Source: JANXUC01 sp043749225
Lineage (GTDB): Bacteria; Acidobacteriota; Terriglobia; Terriglobales; Acidobacteriaceae
Reading direction: 5' to 3'
Assembly: GCA_043749225.1 (NCBI GenBank)
Contig: JAYVEP010000106.1
Location: 1 to 12,544, forward strand
DNA length: 12,544 nt
How positions within the stretch are numbered: the stretch's first letter is position 1; every line of letters starts with the position of its first letter. A program made the position numbers and the translations under genes. The notes under the pieces are model-generated. The model was not told where the DNA came from, searched no databases, and was given only the letters and a program-made list of their open reading frames with translations. Positions 1-6,745 of this stretch are shown piece by piece.

Positions 1-114
1 GTGCATTCGCTAAAACATGTTACGGCGGAAGGCCAAGCTGAGGTTCGCCTTGAAGGCTCCGGTTGGAAGATGGACCTTGAAGCTCACGAGGCGGCAATCC
101 TGGAGTGGAAGTAG
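1..114 (+). CDS. C-terminal end of an unidentified protein, possibly a glycoside hydrolase
   Basis: The first reading frame is open from the window edge to a TAG at 112-114 and gives 37 residues ending in HEAAILEWK. The gene begins outside the window. Alternating hydrophobic residues (AEVRLEG, WKMDLEAHEAAILEW) look like the last strands of a beta-sandwich. Many multidomain glycoside hydrolases end with such a domain and a closing strand of the type 'x-A-x-x-L-E-W/L'. The sugar kinase starts 34 nt downstream, so this is probably the upstream member of the same operon. No catalytic part is visible, so the enzyme assignment rests on context and a weak resemblance. That the frame is coding is more secure than the function. 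Confidence 0.5.
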   Translation: MHSLKHVTAEGQAEVRLEGSGWKMDLEAHEAAILEWK

Positions 115-148
115 CGGTTCATGAAGGCAGAATGACGGAGAAAATGCT

Positions 149-1090
149 GTGATTGCGGCTGTCGACATCGGCGGGACAAAAATCGGAGTAGGCATGATTG
201 ATGATGACGGCCGCGTGCTGGCGCGCCGGGAGACCCCAACCTCCGCCGAGCTCGGCTATGCCAAAGCTCTGGACCGCACATCTGGCCTGCTGCGCGAAGT
301 TGCAAAAACGGTGGGCGCTGAAATTACCGGCATCGGCATCGGGAGCACGGGTCCAATCGATCCTTTCACCGGCGAGATTGGCGACGTAAATTTCCTTCCT
401 GGTTGGCAGGGAAGCAAGATCGTCGAAGATCTCAACCGGCTGTTCCGCGTGACCGTGGCCATGGAGAATGATGCTGATGCGGCGGCCCTCGGAGAAGCCG
501 GGTGGGGGGCAGGCAAAAACAAGGCGCGTCTGCTCTACGTGACGGTCGGGACTGGAATCGGCGGCGGCATCATTATGGAGGGAAAGCTCTATCGCGGCGT
601 AGACGGCGCGCATCCGGAGGTCGGGCACCACGTCATTGATGCTTCTGGGCCAGCATGCCTTTGCGGGTTTCATGGGTGCTGGGAGTCTCTTGCTGCCGGA
701 CCCGCTATGGTTTCCTGGGTGCAGGCTATATCCGGTCCCGACTACCCGCACCGCGAGAATTTATCTGCCAAGAATATCTGTGAGCTCGCCCTGGTGGGAG
801 ACGATTTGGCCAAGCGGGCTGTTGAAAGGGAAGCCCACTACCTCGGTCTTGGACTCGCGAATTTAGTGGTTCTGTTTACGCCTGACGCGATTGTGTTGGG
901 TGGCAGTGTTATGAAGAGCGCCGATCTCTTTATGGAAGGCATTCGTGGAGTGATTCGGGAAAGTTGCAGATACGTGCCATTCGAAAAAACTCAGATAGCC
1001 TTAGCTTCCTTGGGAGAGGACGCGAACTTGATTGGCGCCGCCAGAGTCTGGCATCACCGCTTTAATGGGAGGATGCAGCATGCGTCCTGA
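149..1090 (+). CDS. ROK-family sugar kinase (glucokinase / N-acetylhexosamine kinase type)
   Basis: This cytoplasmic kinase of 313 residues, a normal ROK length, phosphorylates a hexose or N-acetylhexosamine with ATP. The N-terminal phosphate-binding motif is DIGGTK (residues 6-11). The sugar-binding and catalytic segment is ENDADAA (106-112), with D108 the expected general base. The second phosphate motif is GTGIGGG (134-140). The ROK zinc site is complete: EVGH at 157-160 and CxCGxxGCxE with C170, C172, C177 and E179. LGGSV (250-254) is the adenosine-side motif. The GTG start at 149 is chosen because GGAG lies at 137-140, eight bases upstream, and the protein then opens directly into the first ATP motif. 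It lacks the N-terminal winged helix of ROK repressors, so it is a kinase, not a NagC/XylR-type regulator. Substrate is not determined by sequence; context favours an amino sugar. Its end overlaps the next gene by 11 nt. Confidence 0.92.
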   Translation: MIAAVDIGGTKIGVGMIDDDGRVLARRETPTSAELGYAKALDRTSGLLREVAKTVGAEITGIGIGSTGPIDPFTGEIGDVNFLPGWQGSKIVEDLNRLFRVTVAMENDADAAALGEAGWGAGKNKARLLYVTVGTGIGGGIIMEGKLYRGVDGAHPEVGHHVIDASGPACLCGFHGCWESLAAGPAMVSWVQAISGPDYPHRENLSAKNICELALVGDDLAKRAVEREAHYLGLGLANLVVLFTPDAIVLGGSVMKSADLFMEGIRGVIRESCRYVPFEKTQIALASLGEDANLIGAARVWHHRFNGRMQHAS

Positions 1091-2129
1091 CCTCAAAGTG
1101 ATTGAAGGAGCGTACTTGGGCGACATTCTGCATCAACCGCAGGCGCTCGAAGATACGCTCGCGGCGCTCAGCCCCTCCAAAGAGCTAGAGAGCTTGGCGT
1201 CGAGGCTAAACAAAGGCAAGTTCCAACGAATTGTGCTTACCGGTATGGGCTCATCCTTTCACGCGCTCCACCCTTTGAACTTGCAGCTCATCCGTGACGG
1301 GCACACGGCGATCATGGTGGAAACATCAGAACTCGTCCACTATAAGAACCGTTTTTTTGATCCCACGACCCTGATTGTCGCCGTCTCGCAATCCGGGCAA
1401 AGCGCGGAAATGGTGCGGCTGGCGACGGCGAATCGCAAGCGCTCGGCGGTGATCGCCGTGACCAACACGCCTGACAGCGCCCTGGCCAAACATGCAAGCG
1501 CCGCTGTGGTGACGCGGGCTGGAAGTGAGTTCTCTGTTTCGTGCAAGACCTATGTCACCGCTCTAATGGCGCTGAAGTGGTTGGGAGATGTTTTGTGCCA
1601 ACGCGATGGGAAGCGAACGCGCCAGGAGTTGAAGCACGCGGCACCGGCTGTCGCCGCTTACTTGGCCGACTGGAAAGATTACGTAGAATGCCTTGCGGAG
1701 AAACTGGAAGGCATTCGTCACCTCTTCCTTGTAGGCCGAGGAGCATCTCTCGCGGCCGTAGGCACGGGCGCGCTTATCGTCAAAGAAGCGGATCTGTTTC
1801 ATGCGGAAGGCATGAGTAGCGCTGCTTTCCGTCACGGTCCGTTCGAAATGCTCAGTGCGGAGGCATTCGTCGCTGTCTTGTCGGGAGACGCCAAAACCCG
1901 CGACCTGAACCGGCGGCTGCTCGCCGACATGCAAGAGCAAGGAGGGTGCGCCGAGCTGATCGGCGAAACAGGCACGCTGGAGTGCTTTCGCCTCGCGGAT
2001 CACGGCGACAGCGTGCGCTCGATTCTCGAAATTTTGCCGGTCCAGATGATTACGCTGGCTCTGGCCGCGCTTAGTGGCAGGGAACCTGGAAAATTTGAAC
2101 TTGCAACCAAAGTGACAGTTACCGAGTAA
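1080..2129 (+). CDS. SIS-domain sugar-phosphate isomerase/deaminase (GlmS C-terminal-like, NagB-II/AgaS type)
   Basis: This 349-residue cytoplasmic protein has two tandem SIS domains (about 40-170 and 205-335). It has no glutamine amidotransferase domain, so it is not a full GlmS. Domain 1 shows TGMGSSFHA (54-62) and the phosphosugar loop SQSGQSAE (103-110). Domain 2 shows VGRGAS (218-223) and KEADLFHAEG...FRHGP (235-254), the counterpart of the GlmS segment KE..HAE..KHGP. E236 and H252 match the GlmS catalytic Glu and ring-opening His; the C-terminal KVTV near 344 fits the family's active-site lysine tail. Proteins of this build deaminate or isomerise sugar phosphates, such as glucosamine-6-phosphate. 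The ATG at 1080 is preferred over an in-frame ATG at 1032 because GGGAGG (1067-1072) sits seven bases before it. The 11-nt overlap with the kinase suggests translational coupling. Confidence 0.87.
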   Translation: MRPDLKVIEGAYLGDILHQPQALEDTLAALSPSKELESLASRLNKGKFQRIVLTGMGSSFHALHPLNLQLIRDGHTAIMVETSELVHYKNRFFDPTTLIVAVSQSGQSAEMVRLATANRKRSAVIAVTNTPDSALAKHASAAVVTRAGSEFSVSCKTYVTALMALKWLGDVLCQRDGKRTRQELKHAAPAVAAYLADWKDYVECLAEKLEGIRHLFLVGRGASLAAVGTGALIVKEADLFHAEGMSSAAFRHGPFEMLSAEAFVAVLSGDAKTRDLNRRLLADMQEQGGCAELIGETGTLECFRLADHGDSVRSILEILPVQMITLALAALSGREPGKFELATKVTVTE

Positions 2130-2147
2130 CGGACGAACAAGACTCGT

Positions 2148-3401
2148 ATGACACGAAATCGCTACATGGTCGGCCTGGTCTTCCTAGTCTTCTTCGTGAT
2201 GTCGCTCGTCACCAATATTCTGGGACCGATCATTCCGGATATCATTCGCGATTTCCACGTTAGCCTTACGGCGGCTGCGTTTCTGGGATTCTTCTTCTTT
2301 ATTGCTTATGGTGTGATGTCGGTTCCCGCTGGTTTGTGGGTCGAAAAGTACTCGGAAAAGCCGGTGATGATCGCGGCATTCCTTGCCGCATCGATTGGCT
2401 CGCTCAGCTTTGCGCTCATCCCCTCGTATTCCGTGGCGCTAGGTTCTCTGTTTGTCATGGGAGCAGGCATGGCGACTTTGCAAGTTGCCGTAAACCCGCT
2501 TTTGCGCGTCTCGGGTGGAGAAGAGCACTTCGCTTTCAATTCGGCATTCGCTCAGCTGATTTTTGGTTTGGCATCATTTATGAGTCCAAGAATCTATTCG
2601 TACCTGGTGGAGAGCCTTGGGAATCGCGCCCAGGCAAACAACTTTGTCGTGCGCGGACTCGGACGCTTGACACCTCCAGAACTTCCGTGGGCGTCCATGT
2701 ATTGGATCTTCGCCGTCTCTACCGCGCTGATGATGGTCGTTCTGGCCCTCACGCGATTCCCAAGCGTGGAGCGCAAAGAAGACGAGCGAGCAGGCTCGTG
2801 GCAGATGTATGGCGAACTGCTCCGTAAGCCGATTGTGTGGTTCTTCTTCTTCAGCGTTTTCGCCTACGTCGGTTCCGAGCAGGGAACGGCGAACTGGATC
2901 TCGGAATTTCTGGCAAAGTACCACGGCTTTGATCCCCACACCACAGGCGCGACAGCGGTCTCCTGGTTTTGGGGATTACTGACGGCGGGGTGCTTCATCG
3001 GAATGGGGCTACTCAAGATTTTCGACAGCCGCAAGGTGTTAATCGCTTTTGCCGCGCTGGCGTTGCTTTGCCTCAGTGCCGCGCTGTTTGGATCCGCCCA
3101 GGTCGCACTCTATGCTTTTCCTGGAGTCGGCCTCTTCGCGTCCATCATGTGGCCCGTGCTGGTTTCTCTGGCGTTGAATTCCGTCTCAGAACATCACGGA
3201 CCCTTTGCGGGAATTCTAAGCACGGGAATCATGGGAGGGGCTATCGTGCCGGTCATCATTGGACGCATCGGCGACCACTTCGGCCTCCGCACTGGGCTCT
3301 GTTTTCTGTACGTAACGTTTGGATGTGTACTAACCGTTGGATTTTGGGCGAGACCGATTATCGCCAACGCAACGATTCTCCGGAACAGGGATTCTGTATA
3401 A
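2148..3401 (+). CDS. MFS sugar transporter, fucose:H+ symporter (FHS) family, NagP/FucP-like
   Basis: This inner-membrane transporter of 417 residues has about twelve hydrophobic segments, the usual MFS layout. It begins with a short basic N-terminus and a first helix at about 7-30. The loop between helices 2 and 3 (GLWVEKYSEK, 62-71) is the degenerate MFS loop motif. MGAGMATLQVAVNPLL (104-119) is typical of the fucose/glucose/N-acetylglucosamine permease group, where an Asn-Pro in helix 4 is conserved. It starts 18 nt after the SIS gene, so it is surely in the same operon. No strong ribosome site precedes the ATG at 2148; an ATG at 2166 would remove only six residues. The likely role is proton-driven monosaccharide uptake from the periplasm. 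The substrate is inferred from the kinase and SIS neighbours, most simply N-acetylglucosamine or a similar sugar. Confidence 0.88.
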   Translation: MTRNRYMVGLVFLVFFVMSLVTNILGPIIPDIIRDFHVSLTAAAFLGFFFFIAYGVMSVPAGLWVEKYSEKPVMIAAFLAASIGSLSFALIPSYSVALGSLFVMGAGMATLQVAVNPLLRVSGGEEHFAFNSAFAQLIFGLASFMSPRIYSYLVESLGNRAQANNFVVRGLGRLTPPELPWASMYWIFAVSTALMMVVLALTRFPSVERKEDERAGSWQMYGELLRKPIVWFFFFSVFAYVGSEQGTANWISEFLAKYHGFDPHTTGATAVSWFWGLLTAGCFIGMGLLKIFDSRKVLIAFAALALLCLSAALFGSAQVALYAFPGVGLFASIMWPVLVSLALNSVSEHHGPFAGILSTGIMGGAIVPVIIGRIGDHFGLRTGLCFLYVTFGCVLTVGFWARPIIANATILRNRDSV

Positions 3402-3430
3402 AAGCGATTTTGGATCGAAAAGAAATCCCC

Positions 3431-3494
3431 GGAGATGTTATGTCCGGTCGCAGCGGATTGCGCTACGGCCGGTCGCTTCGGAGATGGCTTGTCC
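3431..3494 (+). repeat. Two interleaved pairs of imperfect direct repeats in the leader
   Basis: GGAGATGttaTGTCC at 3431-3445 recurs as GGAGATGgctTGTCC at 3480-3494 (12 of 15 bases identical). CCGGTCGCagCGGA at 3444-3457 recurs as CCGGTCGCttCGGA at 3469-3482 (12 of 14). The repeats overlap the two hairpins, so the second copies could compete with the first for pairing. They could also be paired protein-binding sites. Function unknown. Confidence 0.5.
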
Positions 3495-3525
3495 CTACTG
3501 GCTCGGCCGGGCCAGGGGACGGGCT
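3486..3525 (+). promoter_or_regulatory. Strong stem-loop in the leader, no U-tract
   Basis: GTCCC (3491-3495) pairs with GGGAC (3516-3520). After a two-base TA bulge, CTGGC (3498-3502) pairs with GCCAG (3511-3515), closing an eight-base loop TCGGCCGG. The base of the stem extends through wobble and Watson-Crick pairs to 3486/3525, about 15 pairs in total. No run of T follows, so it is not a classical intrinsic terminator. It could be part of a structured leader or a 3' processing barrier for the upstream operon mRNA. Confidence 0.5.
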
Positions 3526-3573
3526 GCCGTATCACTCACAACCTCAACCACTAACCGCCCGTGCTAGGGGTCG

Positions 3574-3591
3574 TTTCCTTCAAGGAGGAAA
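3574..3591 (+). promoter_or_regulatory. Possible hairpin occluding the ribosome binding site at 3582-3588
   Basis: TTTCC at 3574-3578 is complementary to GGAAA at 3587-3591, with loop TTCAAGGA. The pairing would cover part of the AAGGAGG ribosome site of the gene at 3593. The stem is short and pyrimidine runs before purine-rich ribosome sites are common by chance, so this is only a candidate for translational control. Confidence 0.25.
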
Positions 3592-3592
3592 T

Positions 3593-5559
3593 ATGCAACG
3601 TAACAATATCTCGAATCAATCGGCCAGAGACTCAGCCCCGGCATTGAGGCTTGCTGTGCTTCTCCTGTTTGCCGGAGTTGCCAGCCAGAGTAGTATGGCT
3701 CAAACCAACACCCTCGTTCCGTCCTCGTGCGTAAGCACGCTCAGCAACTTTACCGGGTCTTGCTCCAGGATTGGCAACACACCACTGCAAACTGGAACCG
3801 GGAACACTGCCAGCAACGAAATCGTGTTGCACGGACAGTACGCCGGTTACCAGGTATTTACCCTGCCCACAAGTGTGAGTCCCAGTTCCGTTACCGGATC
3901 CAGGTGAAAGTGAACTACCAGGGGCCCAGCTTCAACCGTCAGGTATGGACCTGGCAACTCTTTAGCTGGTCGACCAATGCCTATGTGACTGTGGGCGACA
4001 ATTCTGCAATTACCCCGCCCTTGGATTGGCTCCAGTGGACGGTGTTCAATTTTAGCGCAACGGGACCGTTAGCCAATTACGTGCGGGCCAGCGACGGTCA
4101 GATGCGCGTGCAAATTTTCTCGAATAATGCGGTCGATGACACCTACCTTGATTACGAAGCCGTCGTCGTCACGAGCACCGCTGGCGTCAACGTATCGGTT
4201 GCGCCAACTGCGGCCACGTTAATCGGGGGTGGCACGCAGCAGTTCACGGCAACAGTAACGGGATCCTCGAACACTTCAGTGACTTGGGCGGTGACGGGAG
4301 CTGGAACGGCCTCCACTTCAGGTCTGTACACTGCTCCTGCCACGGTTGCCAACACAACGACCGCCACGGTAAAAGCCACGTCTGTCGCAGACACGACCAA
4401 GTCCGCATCCGCCACAGTTACGATCAACCCGGTGTCGGTCGCAGTGTCACCGATGTCCGCTTCGTTGGGGGGCGGTGGTACGCAACAATTCGCCGCCACG
4501 GTCACCAACGGCGGCGGCACAGGCGTTACGTGGTCACTAACCGGGCTGGGAACACTCTCTTCGTCCGGCTTGTACACGGCACCGGCAACGGTTTCGGCGA
4601 CGTCAACTGCAACGGTCACAGCTACTTCGACGAAAGACACGACGAAATCGGCCTCGGCAACCGTTACCCTCTCTGCGGTCAGCGGAGTTCCGCTTCCATT
4701 GCATGGGGTGACAGTTGCGGATGACAAGGACATTCGTGCAAGCAGTTATCTGAATCAAGTGCTCACATCTCTGGGCAATCTGTCGGTCACTCCGACGGTG
4801 CGGATCGTATTTACACAAGGCGCCCCCGCCAGCGGCTATGTCTCAGCAGCCCAGCAGATCAAGACCAATCGATATGTGTTGGGAATGGTTGTCGATTCCA
4901 GCAGCATGCCCTGCTATACGGTGGCGCAACATTCCGCTCGCTGGCAGGAGTACATCGCGACGGTGGGCAACTCGGTCGACATTTGGGAGGTCGGGAACGA
5001 GATTAACGGGAACTGGCTCTACGGAAATCAGGGGACCGGATGTACCGGAACGACCCAGGCCGATGTCGTTACCAAGATGACGGATGCCTACAACCAAGCC
5101 AAGACGACCGGGAAGGCGACGGCTCTGACGTTGTTCTTCAACGTAGACTCTACCTGCGCAGCCAGCGATCCCCAGATGACAACTTGGGCGAGCACCAACG
5201 TGCCAACCAGCATGAAGAATGGTCTCGACTACGTGCTCGTTAGTTTCTATCCGCAGTGGTGTACATCCAATCCGTATAGCTACACTCCGGACTGGAACAC
5301 GGTTTTCTCAAATCTTCGGAGCATCTTCCCCAATGCAAAGCTCGGCATGGGGGAGATTGGGTGGGATAGCAGTAAGGGAAAGCCCAGTAACGCGAATCTG
5401 ACAACCCTCATTCAAACCGACTCCAGAATCAAACCCACCAGCGTTACAAATTGGGCGGCCGGTGGCTTCTATTGGGAGTTCGGCCTCGACGCGGTGCCCT
5501 ACAACGGTACTGCGGGTTCCATTTGGAACGTGATTAACACCGAGTTAGCAAACCAGTAA
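3593..5559 (+). CDS. Secreted multidomain glycosidase-like protein (beta-sandwich, two Ig-like domains, clan GH-A-like catalytic domain), frameshifted
   Basis: The ATG at 3593 follows AAGGAGG and opens a signal peptide ending near SSMAQ. The frame then stops at 3905-3907, while the frame one base back stays open to TAA at 5557-5559. Adding one G to the GG at 3896-3897 gives VTGIQVKVNYQGP and a continuous protein of about 655 residues. In that composite, a beta-sandwich at about 40-195 (WTWQLFSW, LDWLQWTVF, DDTYLDYEAVVV) resembles a carbohydrate-binding or adhesion module. Two 82-residue Ig-like domains (199-280, 281-362) act as spacers. The C-terminal domain (365-655) has WEVGNE with E470 and GMGEIGW with E588, about 118 residues apart. 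This is the acid/base and nucleophile pattern of clan GH-A TIM-barrel hydrolases. I cannot name the GH family or substrate. It may be secreted or displayed at the surface. The frame break is a sequencing error or a mutation; no slippery heptamer is seen. Confidence 0.75.
4186..4677 (+). repeat. Tandem in-frame repeat of two 246-bp Ig-like (BIG2-type) domain units
   Basis: The units 4186-4431 and 4432-4677 each encode exactly 82 residues and align without gaps. About 55 of 82 residues match by eye. Shared blocks are GGGTQQF, ATVT, VTW, SGLYTAPATV and DTTKSASATVT. Such domains occur as spacers in surface and secreted bacterial proteins. The equal length points to an internal duplication followed by divergence. 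Confidence 0.85.
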
Positions 5560-5574
5560 CTCGAGGCAGATGCA

Positions 5575-5604
5575 AGGTGGCGAGAGGCTCAGCCCCCGCC
5601 ACTT
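5575..5604 (+). terminator. Weak stem-loop after the secreted glycosidase gene (no U-tract)
   Basis: GTGGCG at 5577-5582 pairs with CGCCAC at 5597-5602. Two more pairs (one a G-U wobble) extend the base to 5575/5604, around a 14-base loop. Only TTGTT follows, not a full U-run. It could weaken read-through or stabilise the upstream mRNA 3' end. Its distance of 16 nt after the stop fits either role. Confidence 0.3.
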
Positions 5605-5662
5605 GTTCCAAGGTTGCGAAGCAGTACAGATATTTTATCCGTGCTTCACGACAGGAGTGTTT

Positions 5663-6637
5663 ATGTCCGCTTTGTTTTCAAATCTGCGTCTTATCTGCGG
5701 ATTTTGGGTGACGATGTTCTTCTTGCTTGCTGCGGCTGCCACAGGGCAAGACACCCAATCCGTGCCGTATCTAAAGCTGTCGCAGCCTCGTCGCATTTTG
5801 CCGGATGCTCAGGCCTGGGAAGGCGATCAGTTCCCGCACACCATGAGCGTGCTGGATCTCAAGCGGGATGGATTCCGTTATTGGGGGTGGTATGGACTGA
5901 ACAACGGTCGCGGTGTTGGTTTGGCGCGAAGCAACGATCTGGTGAAATGGACTAAATACAAAGAGAATCCGCTGTGGCTGAACGCTCGCTGGCCCTCGGC
6001 GGTCGCCAAAGCTGATCCGAAGCACAAAAGCACTCTCTATTTCGCGATCACTCGGGAATACGACACCCCCAGCAGTCACATTGTGCTGGCCTCCTCGGAA
6101 GACGGCATCCACTTAAAAGAAGAGAAGATCCTCGTCCAGGGCGTTCCAAACCAGCGCAACCAAAATCCTAACTTGTTCCATGATCCGCGATCGGGCCGTT
6201 TCTATCTGACGTTCTATCGCGGTAACGATCGCGATCATTTCGAGCTCATCAGTAAGAGCGCGAAGACCGTCCAGGAACTGGACAGCGCGCCAGAAAAAAT
6301 CCTGACTCAAACCGCCGACACCATTGCCGCTCCAACACTGCTCTATGTGAAGCACGCGAAGAATGCGACGGGCAAGAAAACCGGAATCTATTATCTGGCG
6401 ACGGAAGTGTATCCGCACCGTTACACCACGGACTCCGAGGGCGAGTGGCAGGTTAAAGTGTTTGCCGCAGATTCGCCAGATGGAGATTTTCAGGAAGTTA
6501 GAGGTAACCCGATTATGAAGGGGCAAAGAGCGTGCCTCTTTCAGCACATTTTCAATGGCCGGTTCTATGGATACGACTGCCATCTAGAGGCAACCTACAA
6601 GTGGGTGCTGGAAGAAGTAGAGGCCTCTTTGCCATAA
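5663..6637 (+). CDS. Secreted five-bladed beta-propeller protein, GH43/GH32-superfamily-like
   Basis: The ATG at 5663 is chosen over an in-frame ATG at 5570. AGGAG (5653-5657) precedes it by five bases and the protein then begins with a clear signal peptide (LICGFWVTMFFLLAAAATGQ, 10-29). The earlier start would bury that peptide. The mature part repeats a blade pattern of the GH43/GH32/GH130 propellers: WGWYGLNN...GVGLARSNDLVKWTKY (74-99), IVLASSEDGIHLKEE (140-154), FHDPRSGRFYLTFYRG (172-187) and VFAADSPDGDFQEV (266-279). Each blade has the 'S.DL..W' or 'S.DG' turn typical of these enzymes. At 324 residues it is a single-domain protein. The catalytic Asp/Glu set cannot be fixed by eye, so activity, family and substrate are open. 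It probably acts in the periplasm or outside the cell on a glycan also handled by the flanking GH-A-like protein and TonB receptor. Confidence 0.72.
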   Translation: MSALFSNLRLICGFWVTMFFLLAAAATGQDTQSVPYLKLSQPRRILPDAQAWEGDQFPHTMSVLDLKRDGFRYWGWYGLNNGRGVGLARSNDLVKWTKYKENPLWLNARWPSAVAKADPKHKSTLYFAITREYDTPSSHIVLASSEDGIHLKEEKILVQGVPNQRNQNPNLFHDPRSGRFYLTFYRGNDRDHFELISKSAKTVQELDSAPEKILTQTADTIAAPTLLYVKHAKNATGKKTGIYYLATEVYPHRYTTDSEGEWQVKVFAADSPDGDFQEVRGNPIMKGQRACLFQHIFNGRFYGYDCHLEATYKWVLEEVEASLP

Positions 6638-6745
6638 CAAGTCACGGCATAGAGCTGCATTCGATCACCGCAAGTTAGGGAGCGCGAAAATGCCGCATAA
6701 CGCGGACAGGGAAGCATTCTTTTGCCAAAACGAGGAGAAACGTAC

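Larger units (their letters stand above)
3402..3592 (+). promoter_or_regulatory. Long structured leader before the secreted glycosidase gene
   Basis: This is a 191-nt non-coding gap between the transporter stop and the ATG at 3593. It is GC-rich and rich in self-complementarity: a short CCGGA/TCCGG hairpin (3429-3433 with 3443-3447), two pairs of near-identical direct repeats between 3431 and 3494, and a long hairpin at 3486-3525. It ends in a very strong ribosome binding site, AAGGAGG at 3582-3588, four bases before the ATG. A TATAAA at the transporter stop (about 3396-3401) could be a -10 element, but no convincing -35 is visible. I could not match the region to a riboswitch class by eye. 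It may be a structured 5' UTR or simply hold a terminator-like structure from the upstream operon. Confidence 0.45.

Noticed and set aside
3429..3540. A known riboswitch (for example c-di-GMP or cobalamin type) in the leader
   Set aside because: I could not find the conserved core motifs of any class I know. Only general secondary structure is supported.
2969..3592. Long open frame upstream of 3593 overlapping the transporter gene
   Set aside because: It is in the wrong frame over a clearly coding, well-conserved MFS gene, and its predicted residues are Arg/Gly/His-rich shadow sequence. Only the part from 3593 is supported.
3727..3892. An independent gene starting at the ATG at 3727 in the frame of the secreted glycosidase
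   Set aside because: It has no ribosome site or signal peptide, and its first ~55 residues are basic and unlike the rest. The other frame over the same DNA gives a good signal peptide after AAGGAGG. A single frameshifted gene explains both.
4152..4733. Long minus-strand open frame opposite the Ig-like repeats
   Set aside because: It arises from the Thr/Ala/Val-rich codons of the plus-strand repeats and gives a Val/Thr/Ala mirror with no start signals.
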